From Perca fluviatilis (lineage: Eukaryota > Chordata > Actinopteri > Perciformes > Percidae), in the NCBI RefSeq assembly GCF_010015445.1, contig NC_053120.1, positions 14,184,597 through 14,248,596 of the forward strand: a DNA stretch of 64,000 bases. Reading direction: 5' to 3'. Position 1 is the stretch's first letter. Every line of letters begins with the position of its first letter. Positions 1 through 49,877 of the stretch are shown here, piece by piece. Position numbers and translations under genes: made by a program. The notes under the pieces are model-generated. The model saw nothing but the letters and a program-made list of their open reading frames with translations, was not told where the DNA came from and ran no database searches.

Positions 1-576
1 TCCTCTCACCGGAGAATCAACAAGCCATTTAATGAATTCAAGACTGTTCCCCCATGGCACTCCATAACATTTTAGGGCTGACCTTAAGCGAAGATAAAGG
101 AAGAAGGATGTCTTAGGGATGTCAGCAAATATTTTGATTATTGTTTAAGTATTTTCTAAGCAAAAATTAAAACCAGCTTCTCAATTGTGAGGATTTGTTT
201 CCTTCTACTGTTTTTTATATCAATGTAAACTGCATATCTTTTGAGTTTTACGAAATTTTACCAGGCATTTTTCACAATTTTCTGACATTGAGAAAACACT
301 CAATGGATTAATTGAAAACAATTCTAATTTGCAGTACCAATGAAATAGCTCATAATAAGAAGCACTAGATTTGGACATCTCACGTCTCACGTCAAAGTCC
401 TCGTTTAGTCCCTGGGGAGACTTCTGTGATACTGTTATACTACTTTGCATATCTACACGTGGCTTGTGTCTTATCATCTGTAACAGCCATAACTTTACTT
501 GTTGCTGACGCTTGTAAGTGATGTGCTTGTCAAATATGCAGTAGCTAGCAAGCCCTGTCACTCCTCTCTCCTCTCA
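1..576. other. Upstream region of ACSBG2, no gene recognised
   Basis: I see no coding homology here. The stretch is AT-rich and ends in a pyrimidine tract followed by AG at 575-576. That looks like a splice acceptor just ahead of the exon carrying the ACSBG2 start codon, so the promoter and a 5' UTR exon may lie upstream, possibly outside the window. This is an inference from the acceptor-like sequence only. Confidence 0.4.
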
Positions 577-600
577 GTGATTGTGTGTGAACCCACCGCC

Positions 601-17259
<16,659 letters not shown>

Positions 17260-17488
17260 AGCTGCTCCTCCACCTGTGGGTAGATCCAGACTGTCTGAGT
17301 TAGCATGCAGACGCACCCCACCTCATTTATCAAACCATTCTTCTCTTGTAAAAAAAAAAAAAAAAAATGTTTTGATTGCCTTAAGTTTTGCTCGTTTTGT
17401 CTTGTGGGCGCTGTACAAAAAGGAAAGCAGAAATAAGACGCCATTGTGAAATAGCTTTATGATTTTGAAGACGTTCTCAATAAGCTGA

Positions 17489-17494
17489 AATAAA
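17489..17494 (+). terminator. Candidate proximal poly(A) signal AATAAA, ACSBG2
   Basis: AATAAA lies 230 bp after the stop codon. Confidence 0.5.
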
Positions 17495-18746
17495 CTATTT
17501 ATTTGGATTACTGGGATGAACTGTAATATCGTATAGGTGAAGTAGCAGCAGCAGCTGTAAGTAAGAAAAGTTTATTGCACTGCATTACTTGCCATAGAGA
17601 CAGAATCCAAAACAAATTCATAGGACGTTTTTAAAGAAGTACAGTAATGTTGTTAAACAAGTTTTTTTTTTTTTTTTTTTTTTCTTAATTTATTTTCGGT
17701 TTGCCAAAGATTACACAGGCCAAATGAGCTTCAAATGAAGGAAAGATTGCTAGAAAAGACTCCATTTGTAATTTAGCGATCATTTCCAAATGGTTACTGG
17801 CCTTTTACGTGTATTTGGTGGTTTTCTTTTGTCTTTGTCAGGGTGTCGAACCAATAATTTATTTTGTACATGTTTTCAAAATGCCAAACGTTCGCTGCAA
17901 AGTTAGTTGCTTAGTTGGTGTATTGAAATTTATTTCACAACTAGGCATCCAAATTTTGTTTTTCATACTGTAAAACACGTCATTGAAGCCATATCTATTG
18001 CCTTTTGTAATTGTAAAGTCAGACTCTGTTCTGTATGCTGACTTGATGCAGACCGTTACACACCTGCCTGGTCCTGTTGAACTGTTTTCAACAGTCCTTC
18101 TGTGTGTCCACCTGCTGTGATTTCTGTGGAATATTGTAAATATGTTTTGCCTACATCATCATCTGTCACTTGTTTTAACTTTACAGTACACTTCATTTTT
18201 TCAGCCATTTAATTCCCGTACTGGGAAATGTACATAAATTAGATTTATGGCAAATATATCAACTGGCCCATTGCAATCCCTTCTGCATCATACATAAATA
18301 TTCAAATGCTCAAGGTTTTGATCCAGAGAATACATGTCTTTAGCTTCCTTGAAGACCTTGCATACATCTTCAGAGAAAAGGAAGATTTAAAAAGGAAGCA
18401 AAAGAGGTTGTCACACTCCAAATGGCTGATCTAGTATATGAAGTAATTGTATATAATAAGCATATCGTAGGTATTTGTAGTACTTGATAGTTCAAAGTGA
18501 AGGTGGGTTTGTCAGTTATGGTTCGCTCAAAGTAACTGATGTTCAGGGTAAACAAAACAATTGATGCGTATATAAAGTTTAATAAGGAAATGACGGTGAT
18601 TCAGTGTGTCTGGATTTACCTGACCTGTAAGAGCTGATGCTGTTAACAATATCAGGGTTGAATGATGGAAACGTGCATGAATCTGCAGGAGGAAAAGGAA
18701 GCAGGCTTGTTTCCATCTACAGATTTGAATGTTTGATCAGTTACGG

Positions 18747-18752
18747 AATAAA
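18747..18752 (+). terminator. Candidate distal poly(A) signal AATAAA, ACSBG2
   Basis: AATAAA is followed about 30-50 bp later by a TCTG/T-rich element that could be the downstream cleavage-stimulation element. Confidence 0.45.
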
Positions 18753-18814
18753 AGTTGATAAAGCTGAAGTGCTGAACTCTGTTGTTCTTCTGTCTGTCTG
18801 TCTTTGGAGTGTAT

Positions 18815-20650
18815 GTGGCCAATTTAATTATTTTACTTAAGTAAAAGTAGCAGTACCACAAATTAGAAATACGGTTGCATGTAAAAAGTCCTGCATTTAA
18901 AATTTTACTTTAGTAAAATATTAGCGTCAAATTTAGTACCAAAAGTAAAAATGCCTTATGCAGAATGAGTTCCATTTAGAATGTGTATATTATTGATCAT
19001 TAATGATGCATTAATGTGCGCATCGCTTAAATGATGCAGCTGGTAATAGTGGGGCTACTTTTACCGCCGTGTAGCTTTTGTGTCTTATCTTACCCAATAA
19101 TATATAATACATTTGTTGATTATATTTTGTATTATTAATCTAATTCTGCAAAGTAACTAATAACAAACATAAATATAGTGGAGTCAAAAGTACAATATTT
19201 ATCTCAAATTTACTGGAGTAGAAGTACAAAAGGGGCATGAAATGGGAGTAAAGTACAAGTACATAAGTGGGTATCATTAGTTGCTATCATCACTGCATCT
19301 GCACAATGTAAAGGAAATACATAGCCTACTGTCAGACTTCAACTGTTTGTGTGTTGCCTTGATTCTCAAGCCTCAGAATGGTAGAATTATTACAGGACTG
19401 TTGTAGCATATTTGATTACGTCGAAATAAGAAAATAAAAGTGGTTATTAGTCCAATACAACACTACCACTAGCCTGAAATCATATCAAAGAATTGAGTCA
19501 ACATACAAACAACTTGAATAGTTTCAACAAGACTTTTTCGATTGGTAGTAATAGAGTCATAGACGGATTACAGCATGGGCAAAGTGGGCACGTGCCCAGG
19601 GCCCTGACGCTCCAGGGGGGCCCCCTAACGATCTGATGAATTGAAATTTTACTGTGTCTCATTGTGCGACGCCAAGAGTGAATTCACGCAAGAGTAATAA
19701 GTTACTTACTTCCCATCGTGGCTGCTGACGCTGAGGATCTTTGACTTTTTCACCAACAAGCTAAAAGATTTAAACTGATTTACAGATCTTTTTCACAGAA
19801 GACATTTTGGCTTTACTTCATGGACTGGAGCCATCATTAACGTTCTTAGTAACACTTGTGCTTCTGCTGCTACAAGTCAAATGTCTGCTGTTAATGCTTC
19901 ATTAGAGGCAGCTGTGTTCGGCCTGTTGAGCCTACAGTAACACAAGTACATTGTCTGCTGCAGTCACTAGGGAATTAACAACAAAGTGAAAATTCAGAAA
20001 CATTTCTCAGTTCATTTGTACCCATTTGTTATTCGTTCTAATTTCAGGGTAATCACTCAAGATTTCACCAAAATGCAAAAAAAAATAAAAAGGTGTTGTC
20101 AGAAATAAGGATATGCTGCCATGAAACTAGAAGTGGGTCAATTGGATAACATCCTTTATCACTGTGAATGTAAAGCTGTATTGCAATTAAAGATCATTTT
20201 CATTATCAATTAATCTGTTGATTCATTTTTTTTATCAACTGATTATATTGCCTATAAAATGTCAGAAAATTGAGAAAAGTTACTTCAGGATTACTTTGGG
20301 TTGTGGAAAAATATGAGCATTTTCCCACAACCCAAAGAAAAACTTAAATTGCTTGTTTTATTTGAACAGCAATCCAAACCAAAGTAAAACCAGCAAATAT
20401 TCACATTTGAGGAGCTGTCACCAGTGCGTTTACGGCATTTTTTCTTTTCTTTGAAACAATAACTTGATTATCAAAATTGTAGTGGATTAATGTTCTGATC
20501 ATTAATTGATTAGTCAATCAAGTAATTGTTTTAGCTTCAACTGCAATATCGTACATCTTCTGCAAAGTAAATTGAGAAAATATAGAAAAAATAACAAGGC
20601 AGGAATGTGTTCTTGGTTTATCCTGCAATTTAAATACCCGAGAAAACTTC
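18815..20650. repeat. Repeat-rich intergenic region between ACSBG2 and MLLT1
   Basis: 18815-19290 is a member of the TACTTTTACT repeat family also seen at 9129, 33063 and 50410. 20180-20520 resembles another dispersed element with ATTAATTGATTA ends. The rest is anonymous AT-rich DNA. No gene is recognised. Confidence 0.4.
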
Positions 20651-20660
20651 ATTACGACAT

Positions 20661-21006
20661 AGAGCTGGGCGATACGGAAAAAAAATCTAATATCACGATA
20701 TTGTTGACCAAATACCTCAATATCGATATTGCGGCGATTATATAGGATTGACAATTGGTGCTTACAAAAAAATATTTACTCAGATATTTTTGATAAATAA
20801 TCATCATTAATGTGTATATAATAACCAAGTGGGTTAAGGCAAAAAATAGAAAAGCTAGAACAGTCCGGTGAATTCAAACAATTACATCTCTACTGTAATT
20901 CAGCCATTAATACCAGGAAAAGACAACACTTATGTCATATCACGATATCCAAAATCTAAGACGGTATCCAGTATCATATAACGATATCGATATATTGCCC
21001 AGCTCT
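20661..21006. mobile_element. 346-bp MITE with 10-bp target-site duplication
   Basis: It begins AGAGCTGGGCGATA and ends with the near-complementary TATTGCCCAGCTCT. It is flanked exactly by ATTACGACAT at 20651-20660 and 21007-21016. The interior is rich in CGATAT motifs. It shares the 10-bp duplication length with the element at 10508-11551 but has different ends. The class is inferred. Confidence 0.8.
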
Positions 21007-21398
21007 ATTACGACATAAAAGAGCATATAAATACCCAGTACTGCCATACAGAAGTCTTGATAATTAATTTGTGACATTGCACACAAAGGTCCATTCCACC
21101 CAGAGACCGATAACTCTGTATAAACTTGCACTAGTTTCTCTCAATGCAGAGCTGTGTCACAGAGGACAATTTATTGATCAGCCTTTGCCAATAAACGTCT
21201 CCCCCCACCCCCTATAGTGGCATTTCCTCGTTAGATGGTCAATGCATCACGAGCATTATTGCCCGGCCCGCTGCGTGTCCTTTTAACCCCGCACACTGCA
21301 TTGACCATCACATGAACTTTACACGAACCCTGCACACACAGCCATGACCAGGTCACCCAGCGGTCAATGATGATCGGACACACGCAGGGACAACAGTA

Positions 21399-21413
21399 TT
21401 TATTGACTTTATT
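21399..21413 (-). terminator. Candidate distal poly(A) signals, MLLT1
   Basis: Two AATAAA hexamers on the minus strand lie within 15 bp, at the boundary between low-repeat sequence and the intergenic repeats. Confidence 0.4.
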
Positions 21414-23947
21414 AATAATATGATTTCAAAATAAAAAATAACATTAAAATAACATGTTTTGTCCTTGTTAACAACTTGCATCATATGGCCACATGGTGGC
21501 ATTGTAATGCCAAGTTTTTATTTTCAAAAAAAATACCAAATTGTTCAGCACATCCAGTTCATTTGTTCTGCTTGGACCACATATATGGAACATGTTTCGG
21601 ACTCCCCCCCCCCTCCCCCGCAAAAGAAAAAGAAAAGAAAATTTCAAATCTTTATAAATACAGGCAACCCTGTCCCCTTGTCACAGACACAATATAACGA
21701 CCACTGACACAGGAAACATCCCGTCTGCACATGCCCACTCCCACCCCCCTCCACATATTTGCAACCATATGCTTTATATTTTTGCCTTTTCCTCATCCTC
21801 TAAAGATCCACACAGTAGATATTCTACCTTTGCTGTATTATACACGTAATATATATAATATAGTCTCAGCTGAAATGCTCCACTCCCACAGACCTGCAGA
21901 GTTGTAAAGTGAGAGGGACCGGAAGTGTTTCTCTCCATTCTTTTATTCCCAAATTTACTTTTTTCTTTCATTAATATTCACATACTCTTCTGGATAATGT
22001 AACAATTTTACTTTGTTTACTTTCAGATCACAAATTGCAATTATTTCAACAGATTTGTCGTTTTGGCTTGGCGTGCGGCTCTTAATACTACAATACCCAT
22101 GAGACTCAGCGGTCGTTCCCATGAAGAAATAGTCAGTTAGCGGCACATATCGGTGAATTTTCAACAGTTCATCGGTGCGGTTAACTCGGCGCCATATTGG
22201 CAGAATTCATCCAAAAGTGAACCGATTTAAGGTGCAGATTGTAAAATCAGTTTAGCTTCTATAAAATGTAAGCTCTGTGAATGGATGTTTTTTGCAGCAA
22301 AGCTCCTTGGGAGTCGTAATCTAACCACAGTTTTTCAATCATTTGGACTTAATGATTGAACCAGGAGTTTCATGTTGATCAAAGTGCTCCAACTGGGAGT
22401 AACACAGCACTGTCTGTTGGCAAGAAAAGAATGGCACTTTTACTTCCGGTACCAGGGGCGCTCAAAACAGCTCCAACCCACTTCACAACTCGATTGTTTC
22501 CTATGATGCGCTTCTTCAGGCTCAAGTTATCATAACATAATGAAATTAGGTGAGCGTTTTTGTTTTAAGTAAAGACTTCTATGAATGAGTAGAAATAAAA
22601 CACTCCAATCACAACTGGACATGACACAGAAAATAAACATTCATAGCTCAACAGTTTAGTTCCCCGAACCAAAGTGTTGGACTACGCTTGTCCTCGTTCT
22701 GGTCCAGTTATTCCTACTGGAAGCAGAGGGTGATAAAGTTTAGCTCATTCAGCAAACATTTTCCAACACCTGCTTCTTGGTGTTCAGCTGTCATCAGAAT
22801 CATAACACACAAAAACATCCAGGGAACATCCCCCATAACAGTTTACGCCTAAAATAGATTCAACAGGCATTTTGTTATGTGAATAATAGTGACAAATCAT
22901 GCCAAAATAAAAGACAATTAAATAAGAAACAAACAAAAAGAAGATGGTTGGCAAAGAAAAAAAAAAAAAAAAATCAATTCATATCGTATTGCATGTAAAT
23001 ATTGTATAAAATCCTTAAAAATACAGTTCAGGTAACTACTTAAGTACTGAAGTCATCACAGCCAAAAGTGCAGAGGTCCATAAATAAAACATTGACTGTG
23101 GGTAGACAGTGGGGCTTCTCTCGAGTCCCCATGTAACCTCCCCTTCTCAACCACCACAAGGGACTGAATGAGTGCCTGGTCAAAGGTCAGAGTTCATGAA
23201 CTAGGACTTAAAAGTTCCCACATCGATGCACAGAGAACAGGAAGGTTGGTTTTTAAAATCTCTCCTATCGCTGACAAACACACTCGCCGATGCACAAACG
23301 TCACTCACACAAGTTGCAAAGTTCATTCTCAGTAATCACGGCCTGAAGTTCTGTTGACAGAGGCACACCTAGAGAAAATGTGTGTGGGACGGGGGAAGAA
23401 GTGAGGGCAGGAGGGGGGTTACTGCAGGGCACATAAGGCGGCAGGAATCCAGGGTTTTTTTCTCTTTTTGAGACATATTTTCCGTGCTAAGACGGCGTTT
23501 ACAGTAAGGGCAGAGGGAGTGTGTACATGTCGCTGAGCCAAGCTGGCAACAGAAAGAGAGAGAGAGAGAAGTATTAAAGCTATCAAAGCGTGAGAATAAA
23601 AACACAGGAAGAAAACAAGAGGAGGAGGGGAGGGAGGGAATTACTCATTGAAGGTCTGCACCACAGTGGGCTGGTGTATGTGTGCGTCTGTGTGTGTGAA
23701 GCCTAGAGGGGCCACAGGAACTAACACACCAGGGGCCTGAATCAAGAAGCAAGTTCACCTCATTCTGACTCTCTTTGGGGTTTTCTGGCTTCACAACACC
23801 TAACACTAGTGATCCCGGAAACCGGTCCCACAAAGCTGGCTCATGGCTCTGTTAACCCACAATTTACCAAAGTGGGTAGGAGTTTCTTAACATTGAAGAG
23901 GCGTAACAAGAAATTATTTTTGAATGAATGAATGAATGAATGATTGA

Positions 23948-23948
<1 letters not shown>

Positions 23949-23985
<37 letters not shown>
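23949..23985. repeat. (TTA)n microsatellite preceded by GAATGAAT repeats
   Basis: About twelve TTA units follow a short run of GAAT units. Confidence 0.85.
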
Positions 23986-23986
<1 letters not shown>

Positions 23987-24179
23987 AGATAAAACGGTGG
24001 ATCTCTCTGGGGACATTATGTCAGAGGAGCAGCAAAAAGTAATGTTGAGTGAGTTAAAAAGATCAAGGTAGGCAACATAGAGTGAATGTTTACAATATTT
24101 ACATATATAACATAAAAAAAAAATGTTTTTAAAAATAATGCTCAAATGCAATAATCAAATACTAAAAGTAATAAGCTAT

Positions 24180-25205
24180 AGGGATGCACCGGTCCAATCA
24201 AACTCTCAAATAGCTTGATCTGATATCCGTGACAATAAGGACATTCGATTCTATTCAATGGTTTATACTATATACATTTCTTATACCTGTTTAAGTTATA
24301 AACCAATTTGTTGCTGTGTTTAAAAGGTTTACACTTGAATTGTAATTCCTGTTTATTTTGAAGATTGTATTACCAAGTTGCCGTTGCACAATTTATTATT
24401 TTAATAATAAATACAAATTTATATTTATTTGTTACATTTTGTTTTACAAAGTTAGGAGAGCAATGTTTAAAGGAACACGCCAACTTATTGGGAATTTAGC
24501 TTATTCACCGTAACCCCCAGAGTAAGACAAGTCGAAACATACCCTTCTCATCTCCTTGCGTGCTGTAAAGCTGTCAGACGGATCCAGCGGCATCAGCCCA
24601 TCACAGAACATGCAGGTGAATGGTTCCAGTAATCCTACTGCTCCGAATAAAAACAAAATAACGCCAACATGTTCCTATTTACATGTTGTGATTTGTAGAG
24701 TCACAGCGTGTACAAAACAACGTAACATGAGACACAGCCATCTTCTAACCGGAAACAAACCGGGAACTATATTCTCAGGTGGAAGAATATAGTACTTGGG
24801 CGGAGTGATATGCTCGCAGCAAGCCTGTCTGAGAATATAGTTCCCGGTTTGTTTACTGTTAGAAGACGGCTGTGTCTCATGTTACGTTTGTACACGCTAA
24901 TGACTCTAAATCTAACATATAAATAGGACATGTTGGCGTCCTTGTCACTTGTCCAATTCAGAGCAGTAGGCTAGTTGGAACCAGTTACCTGCAGCATCTG
25001 TGCTGGGCTAAGCTAATGCTGGAGCCGTCAGACAGCATTACAGCACGCACGGATTCCTTTAAGTCAAGCCTGATGTTGCCTTACACATAAAAGAATGATC
25101 CCAGTCACTTCCACACAGGGAGGCATATACAGCTCACTAATTAAACACTGGTATGGGATCGGTTTTCCCAGGTATCGGGACTGAAAAAGTCGGATCAGTG
25201 CATAG
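24180..25205. mobile_element. hAT-like remnant with nested foldback element
   Basis: The outer ends read GGGATGCACCGGTCCAAT and TCGGATCAGTGCAT. They are imperfect inverted repeats of a kind seen in hAT elements. A second element is nested at about 24469-25062. No transposase is visible. Confidence 0.45.
24469..25062. repeat. Foldback element: long imperfect inverted repeat
   Basis: The left arm (from TTTAAAGGAACACGCC) and right arm (to GGATTCCTTTAA) are near reverse complements over most of their length. Matching blocks include CTGTCAGACGG/CCGTCAGACAG, AACATGAGACACAGCC/GGCTGTGTCTCATGTT and GGGAACTATATTCTC/GAGAATATAGTTCCC. The loop is about 24785-24830. Confidence 0.75.
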
Positions 25206-25984
25206 ACTACAGCTAACAGTGGGCTTTATGACATGGTCTTCATTAAACTGTACATTGACTCCATTATCAACATGTTTTGGAGTGAGAGAGAGAATTGATT
25301 GACATGTCTGCGTCTATGTTTCTCGATGATCAAACAAATGAAAAAGTAGCACTGTTCCAGCTGCAAAAAGCTGGAGAGTAAATGTGTACATAAAAAGGTT
25401 TGCTCATTATTCCATGGCCACAGAAAATAAGAGAGACCTCTAAATGGCTGGCAGGCGTCTGTTTGAACAAGGTCATACATCTGGACACTTGAAACATAGT
25501 TCCTGTCACTGTAATTGCAGTTAAATTGTTTTAAATTAGTGCACAATGTTAATTAAACTGCATGTAACAATAGCAACCATACCGCTTCACACTGGCTTGC
25601 TCTTAAAGATAACCTAACCATGGATTTAAACAGTCTACCTTTATTTCCTTTGGGAAGTGGCTACGACATAAGGCTGATAATGCACTCCGAAGTGTCCCGA
25701 TCTTAAAAATAATAGACTCAACATGTGTATGAAATGTACTAGTGGCCAATTATCAGTGTGTGTGAACATTATTTTAAGGAAGATGCTATTAGTAGTTATT
25801 TCTTTTTATTTATGATCATCGTCACTGTGAATACCTGCATGTTCTTCTGAGCTGCAGTAATAGATCATTAATGCAAAACAGACAACTCTGTACCATTTAA
25901 AGAATTTCAGCTCAATTAAATGTGACAGTAAGTGTCATTCAAAATTGAGAACTATGGCCAACTTGCTTTGTTGTGCTAGAAGCA

Positions 25985-26125
25985 CTGTGGGAAACTGCTG
26001 GGCTTAAGACGCTGACGATGAACCGCAACGTTGGCGGTTTGAGTCTGATGGGGGACCTTTGTTGCATGTCATGCCTCCTCTCTTCTTTCCCCCGATTTCC
26101 TGTCACCTCTAATAAAGGCGCAAAC
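25985..26125. mobile_element. tRNA-derived SINE-like fragment
   Basis: The stretch from GACGCTGACGATGAACCGC through GGGGGACCTTTGTTGCATGTC and TTTCCTGTCACCTCTAATAAAGG resembles the tRNA-unrelated body and tail of a common fish SINE. The tRNA head is degenerate. The call rests on remembered patterns. Confidence 0.45.
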
Positions 26126-28556
26126 ATAAAATGAGTGGGTTGTGCTACAAACGTATCTTAAATGTCTGATATAGTTAGCATGTAAAGCCGGCGTGTGAAC
26201 ATGTTGCTTTGTGCTCACTATTACCATTCGTTTACAGGTTTTGATGTAATCCTCCAAAGTGAAACTTCTCTTAAGTTCAGTGATCTAAACTAGTTAAAAG
26301 TGAGCCAGCTTTGTTGAGACTGGTCCGCCTGGGTTTAAGGTAGCAGTCTAACCCACTGATCTTGCTTCATAATGCAGACCCTTGAGAGTTACATTTAAAT
26401 AGTATGGAATTATTTAGGGAAAGAAAACACAAGGAGAGGGTTCTTTAGCTTATTTTCTGCCTACATGCCCTTTTTGTTGATGCTCTTCAAGTGCCTGGTA
26501 ACTTGGTATTAAACGCTCCTTCTTTAGTTCAAATACTTCAAATCGCTTGAAGAGGGAACCCCGACCCTATTCAACGACAACCGTCTCACAAAACGCACAA
26601 CACAGCTGAAGCAACTGTTACTAGAGCTAATTACTGCGAGTAACTACCACATAATCACACAACGCTTCCTCTTTAAAACACTGAACCTGAACTCAGAAAG
26701 CAAGAACATAAAAACATGACCACCATCAGGGAAAAATAGTGGTCTTAAAATTTCTAGAGGGCTTAACAGAAATGTCACTGATAAAATGACAACAGCCTAC
26801 AAAGACACTGGAAAAGGAGAAGCAGAGATGGAAGCCATTAAGACAATACTGGATATTCAGGCATTCCTATTAACACTTGTTTCCCCAAGGGGGGGTATTT
26901 TGGGGGGGGTTCAATCTGTGTGACCATGGCTAACAGAGCGCACACCCCCCCCCCCTCTCACACTGCGGTCGCAGAAAAAGGCACTAGAGTGGGGCTGTCG
27001 CTAGCCGTAGAAAAGTAAAAGCGATATACATTCATAGCTCACAGGTTATCTTGACCGCAATCTGGGAATAAATACACAAAATGCACTTGTAGAAAAATAA
27101 AATGTAAAAAAGCGTGGCCCCTATTTTTTTTTTCTTATTATTTTTGGATTCTGGGAGACAAGTATGGCTACTTTTTCACTGCTTTTTTAACCCCCCCTCC
27201 CAACTGTACCCTACCCAGCACTTAGAAGGCAATTCAAGAGTGATCCTCCACTGCTCTGGCCGCGAGCAGTCGAGCCCTTTCATGCACGCCAATATGAGAA
27301 TATAGAGGAGAGGAGGGATGGAGTGAGGGGGCTTTAGTCGGAAGAAGGGGGGTGGGGGGGGGCTGTTGGTAGGAGGTCAAGGCTCAGCTTTCAGTGCGAG
27401 GAAGTAGAGGGGAAACTCAACAGAACATGTTTTTAAATGTTCAGACAACAAAGAAATCTCATCCAAAACAGAGTCACCCACACACATACAGCACACGTCT
27501 CAGTGTCTTCACATACAGTGTTAAGTGTAAGGACCTGGGAGACAAACGTGTGCATGAATCTGGGTACCACTTTAATTTAACCCCCATCCCTATGTAGCCT
27601 TTCTAAGCCTTGTAAAGTTTTATAACACACTGTAATGGGGTTATAAGTACATTTACATTTTAAAGTGTTTAAGGTACAGTAATTGTCAGGTTTGTATTTT
27701 ACTATATTGTCATTCATATCCGTTTATACGCCAACTTCCACGTAGGATTAGTTATAGTACACTTACTTAGATTAGTTACAACTACATTATAGTGTGTTAT
27801 AAACCATTGATTCAACATTTATATTCTGCTTAAAAATGCTGAACAGGGGAGGTTCAAGTCAATTATTACCTGAATCGGTATTTGTTTACCGTGTGTGTGT
27901 AAAAGAGGAAAACCGGCTGTTTGTGCTAGAGCTTCAAGAACAAAGAGAAGTCGGTAACCACAAAGACGACATCTCCTCTTAAGCCTCACGTGCGCGCACA
28001 CACCCACACACACACCCACACACACACACCTCAAAGTTGTATGTTTGGAGAGAAATGAGCTCCAGCTGACAGCAGGGGGAAGGGGACTGAAGTGTTCTGC
28101 CGAGTAAGGAGTGTGCGTGTGAAGGGGGAGGAAGAGGAGGGGAAGTATTGGGTTTGCAAAGGCGGGAGTGCAGGAGGGTGAAGGAGGGGGTGTGGGGTGC
28201 ATACCACAGCTCTGCACGGACTCAAAAAAAGAGATGTGTAGTGAAAATCCTGACTGTAGACAAAGTTCAGCCACTCCGCTCCTCCTCCACCCTCCCCTTC
28301 CACAACTCCTCCACCACCTCCTTCAGTTTCCTCCCAGAGTCCCGTGAGCGTGGTGTGTCTTCATGTGTGCTTGTGTCTGTTCGTGGGTTTCTGTTTGTGT
28401 GGTAGTTGTTCGATGGTTCAGTCGGGCCTGTGAAACGGCAGCGACATGATGGGGCTGAGTGTCCCCTCCTTAAAAAGAGGAGACATGGTGGCGAGTCTAC
28501 CTCCTCCGCCGCCGCCATCCACAGGCCGCTTTCCCCACGCCGGTTTCCACTTCCTG

Positions 28557-49651
<21,095 letters not shown>

Positions 49652-49787
49652 GTTTCTCTGGCCTCAGTGATTGTTGTATTTATTTACAGCGGCGTTTGTG
49701 GAGCGTCTCCCCAGCCTCTGCTCCTCATTGTGTGTCAATCCAGCCCAGAAGCGGAAGGCAGACGGCTCCCCTCCCCTTCCAGACGGC

Positions 49788-49877
49788 TGCTGGCAGGCAA
49801 CCAAAACAGAAAGCTCTCTCAGCCTATCAGGGAGCGGGAAATTTAAGCACTCTTGAAAGGAACCAATCAGAACAGTC
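49788..49877 (-). promoter_or_regulatory. MLLT1 promoter-proximal block with CCAAT box
   Basis: About 140-230 bp upstream of the ATG lies a block that is conserved in the duplicate (60683-60773). It includes AGCCTATCAGGGAGCGGG, AATTTAAGCACTCTTGA and CCAATCAG (CCAAT at 49863-49867). Conservation plus the CCAAT motif and CpG-richer surroundings suggest the core promoter. No start-site data are available. Confidence 0.55.

Larger units (their letters stand above)
17260..18780 (+). other. ACSBG2 3' UTR (inferred)
   Basis: This is non-coding sequence after the TAG stop. It contains A-tract and T-tract runs and two candidate polyadenylation signals, one at 17489-17494 and one at 18747-18752. The second is followed by a GT/T-rich stretch (TCTGTCTGTCTGTC), so it may be the distal site. 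Without transcripts the true end is unknown. Confidence 0.5.
21399..28556 (-). other. MLLT1 3' UTR or downstream region (inferred)
   Basis: About 7.1 kb lies downstream of the MLLT1 stop, reading on the minus strand. Two overlapping candidate AATAAA signals sit at the far end (plus-strand TTTATT at 21399-21404 and 21408-21413), and another is near 25642. The stretch contains G-runs and C-runs around 26890-26960 and 27340-27362, a (TTA)n tract, a hAT-like block and a SINE-like block. No protein-coding homology was seen. The 3' UTR length is unproven. Confidence 0.4.

Noticed and set aside
23949..23985. Possible CRISPR-like or satellite array
   Set aside because: It is a simple TTA microsatellite; no spaced repeats of CRISPR form occur in the window and the DNA is eukaryotic.
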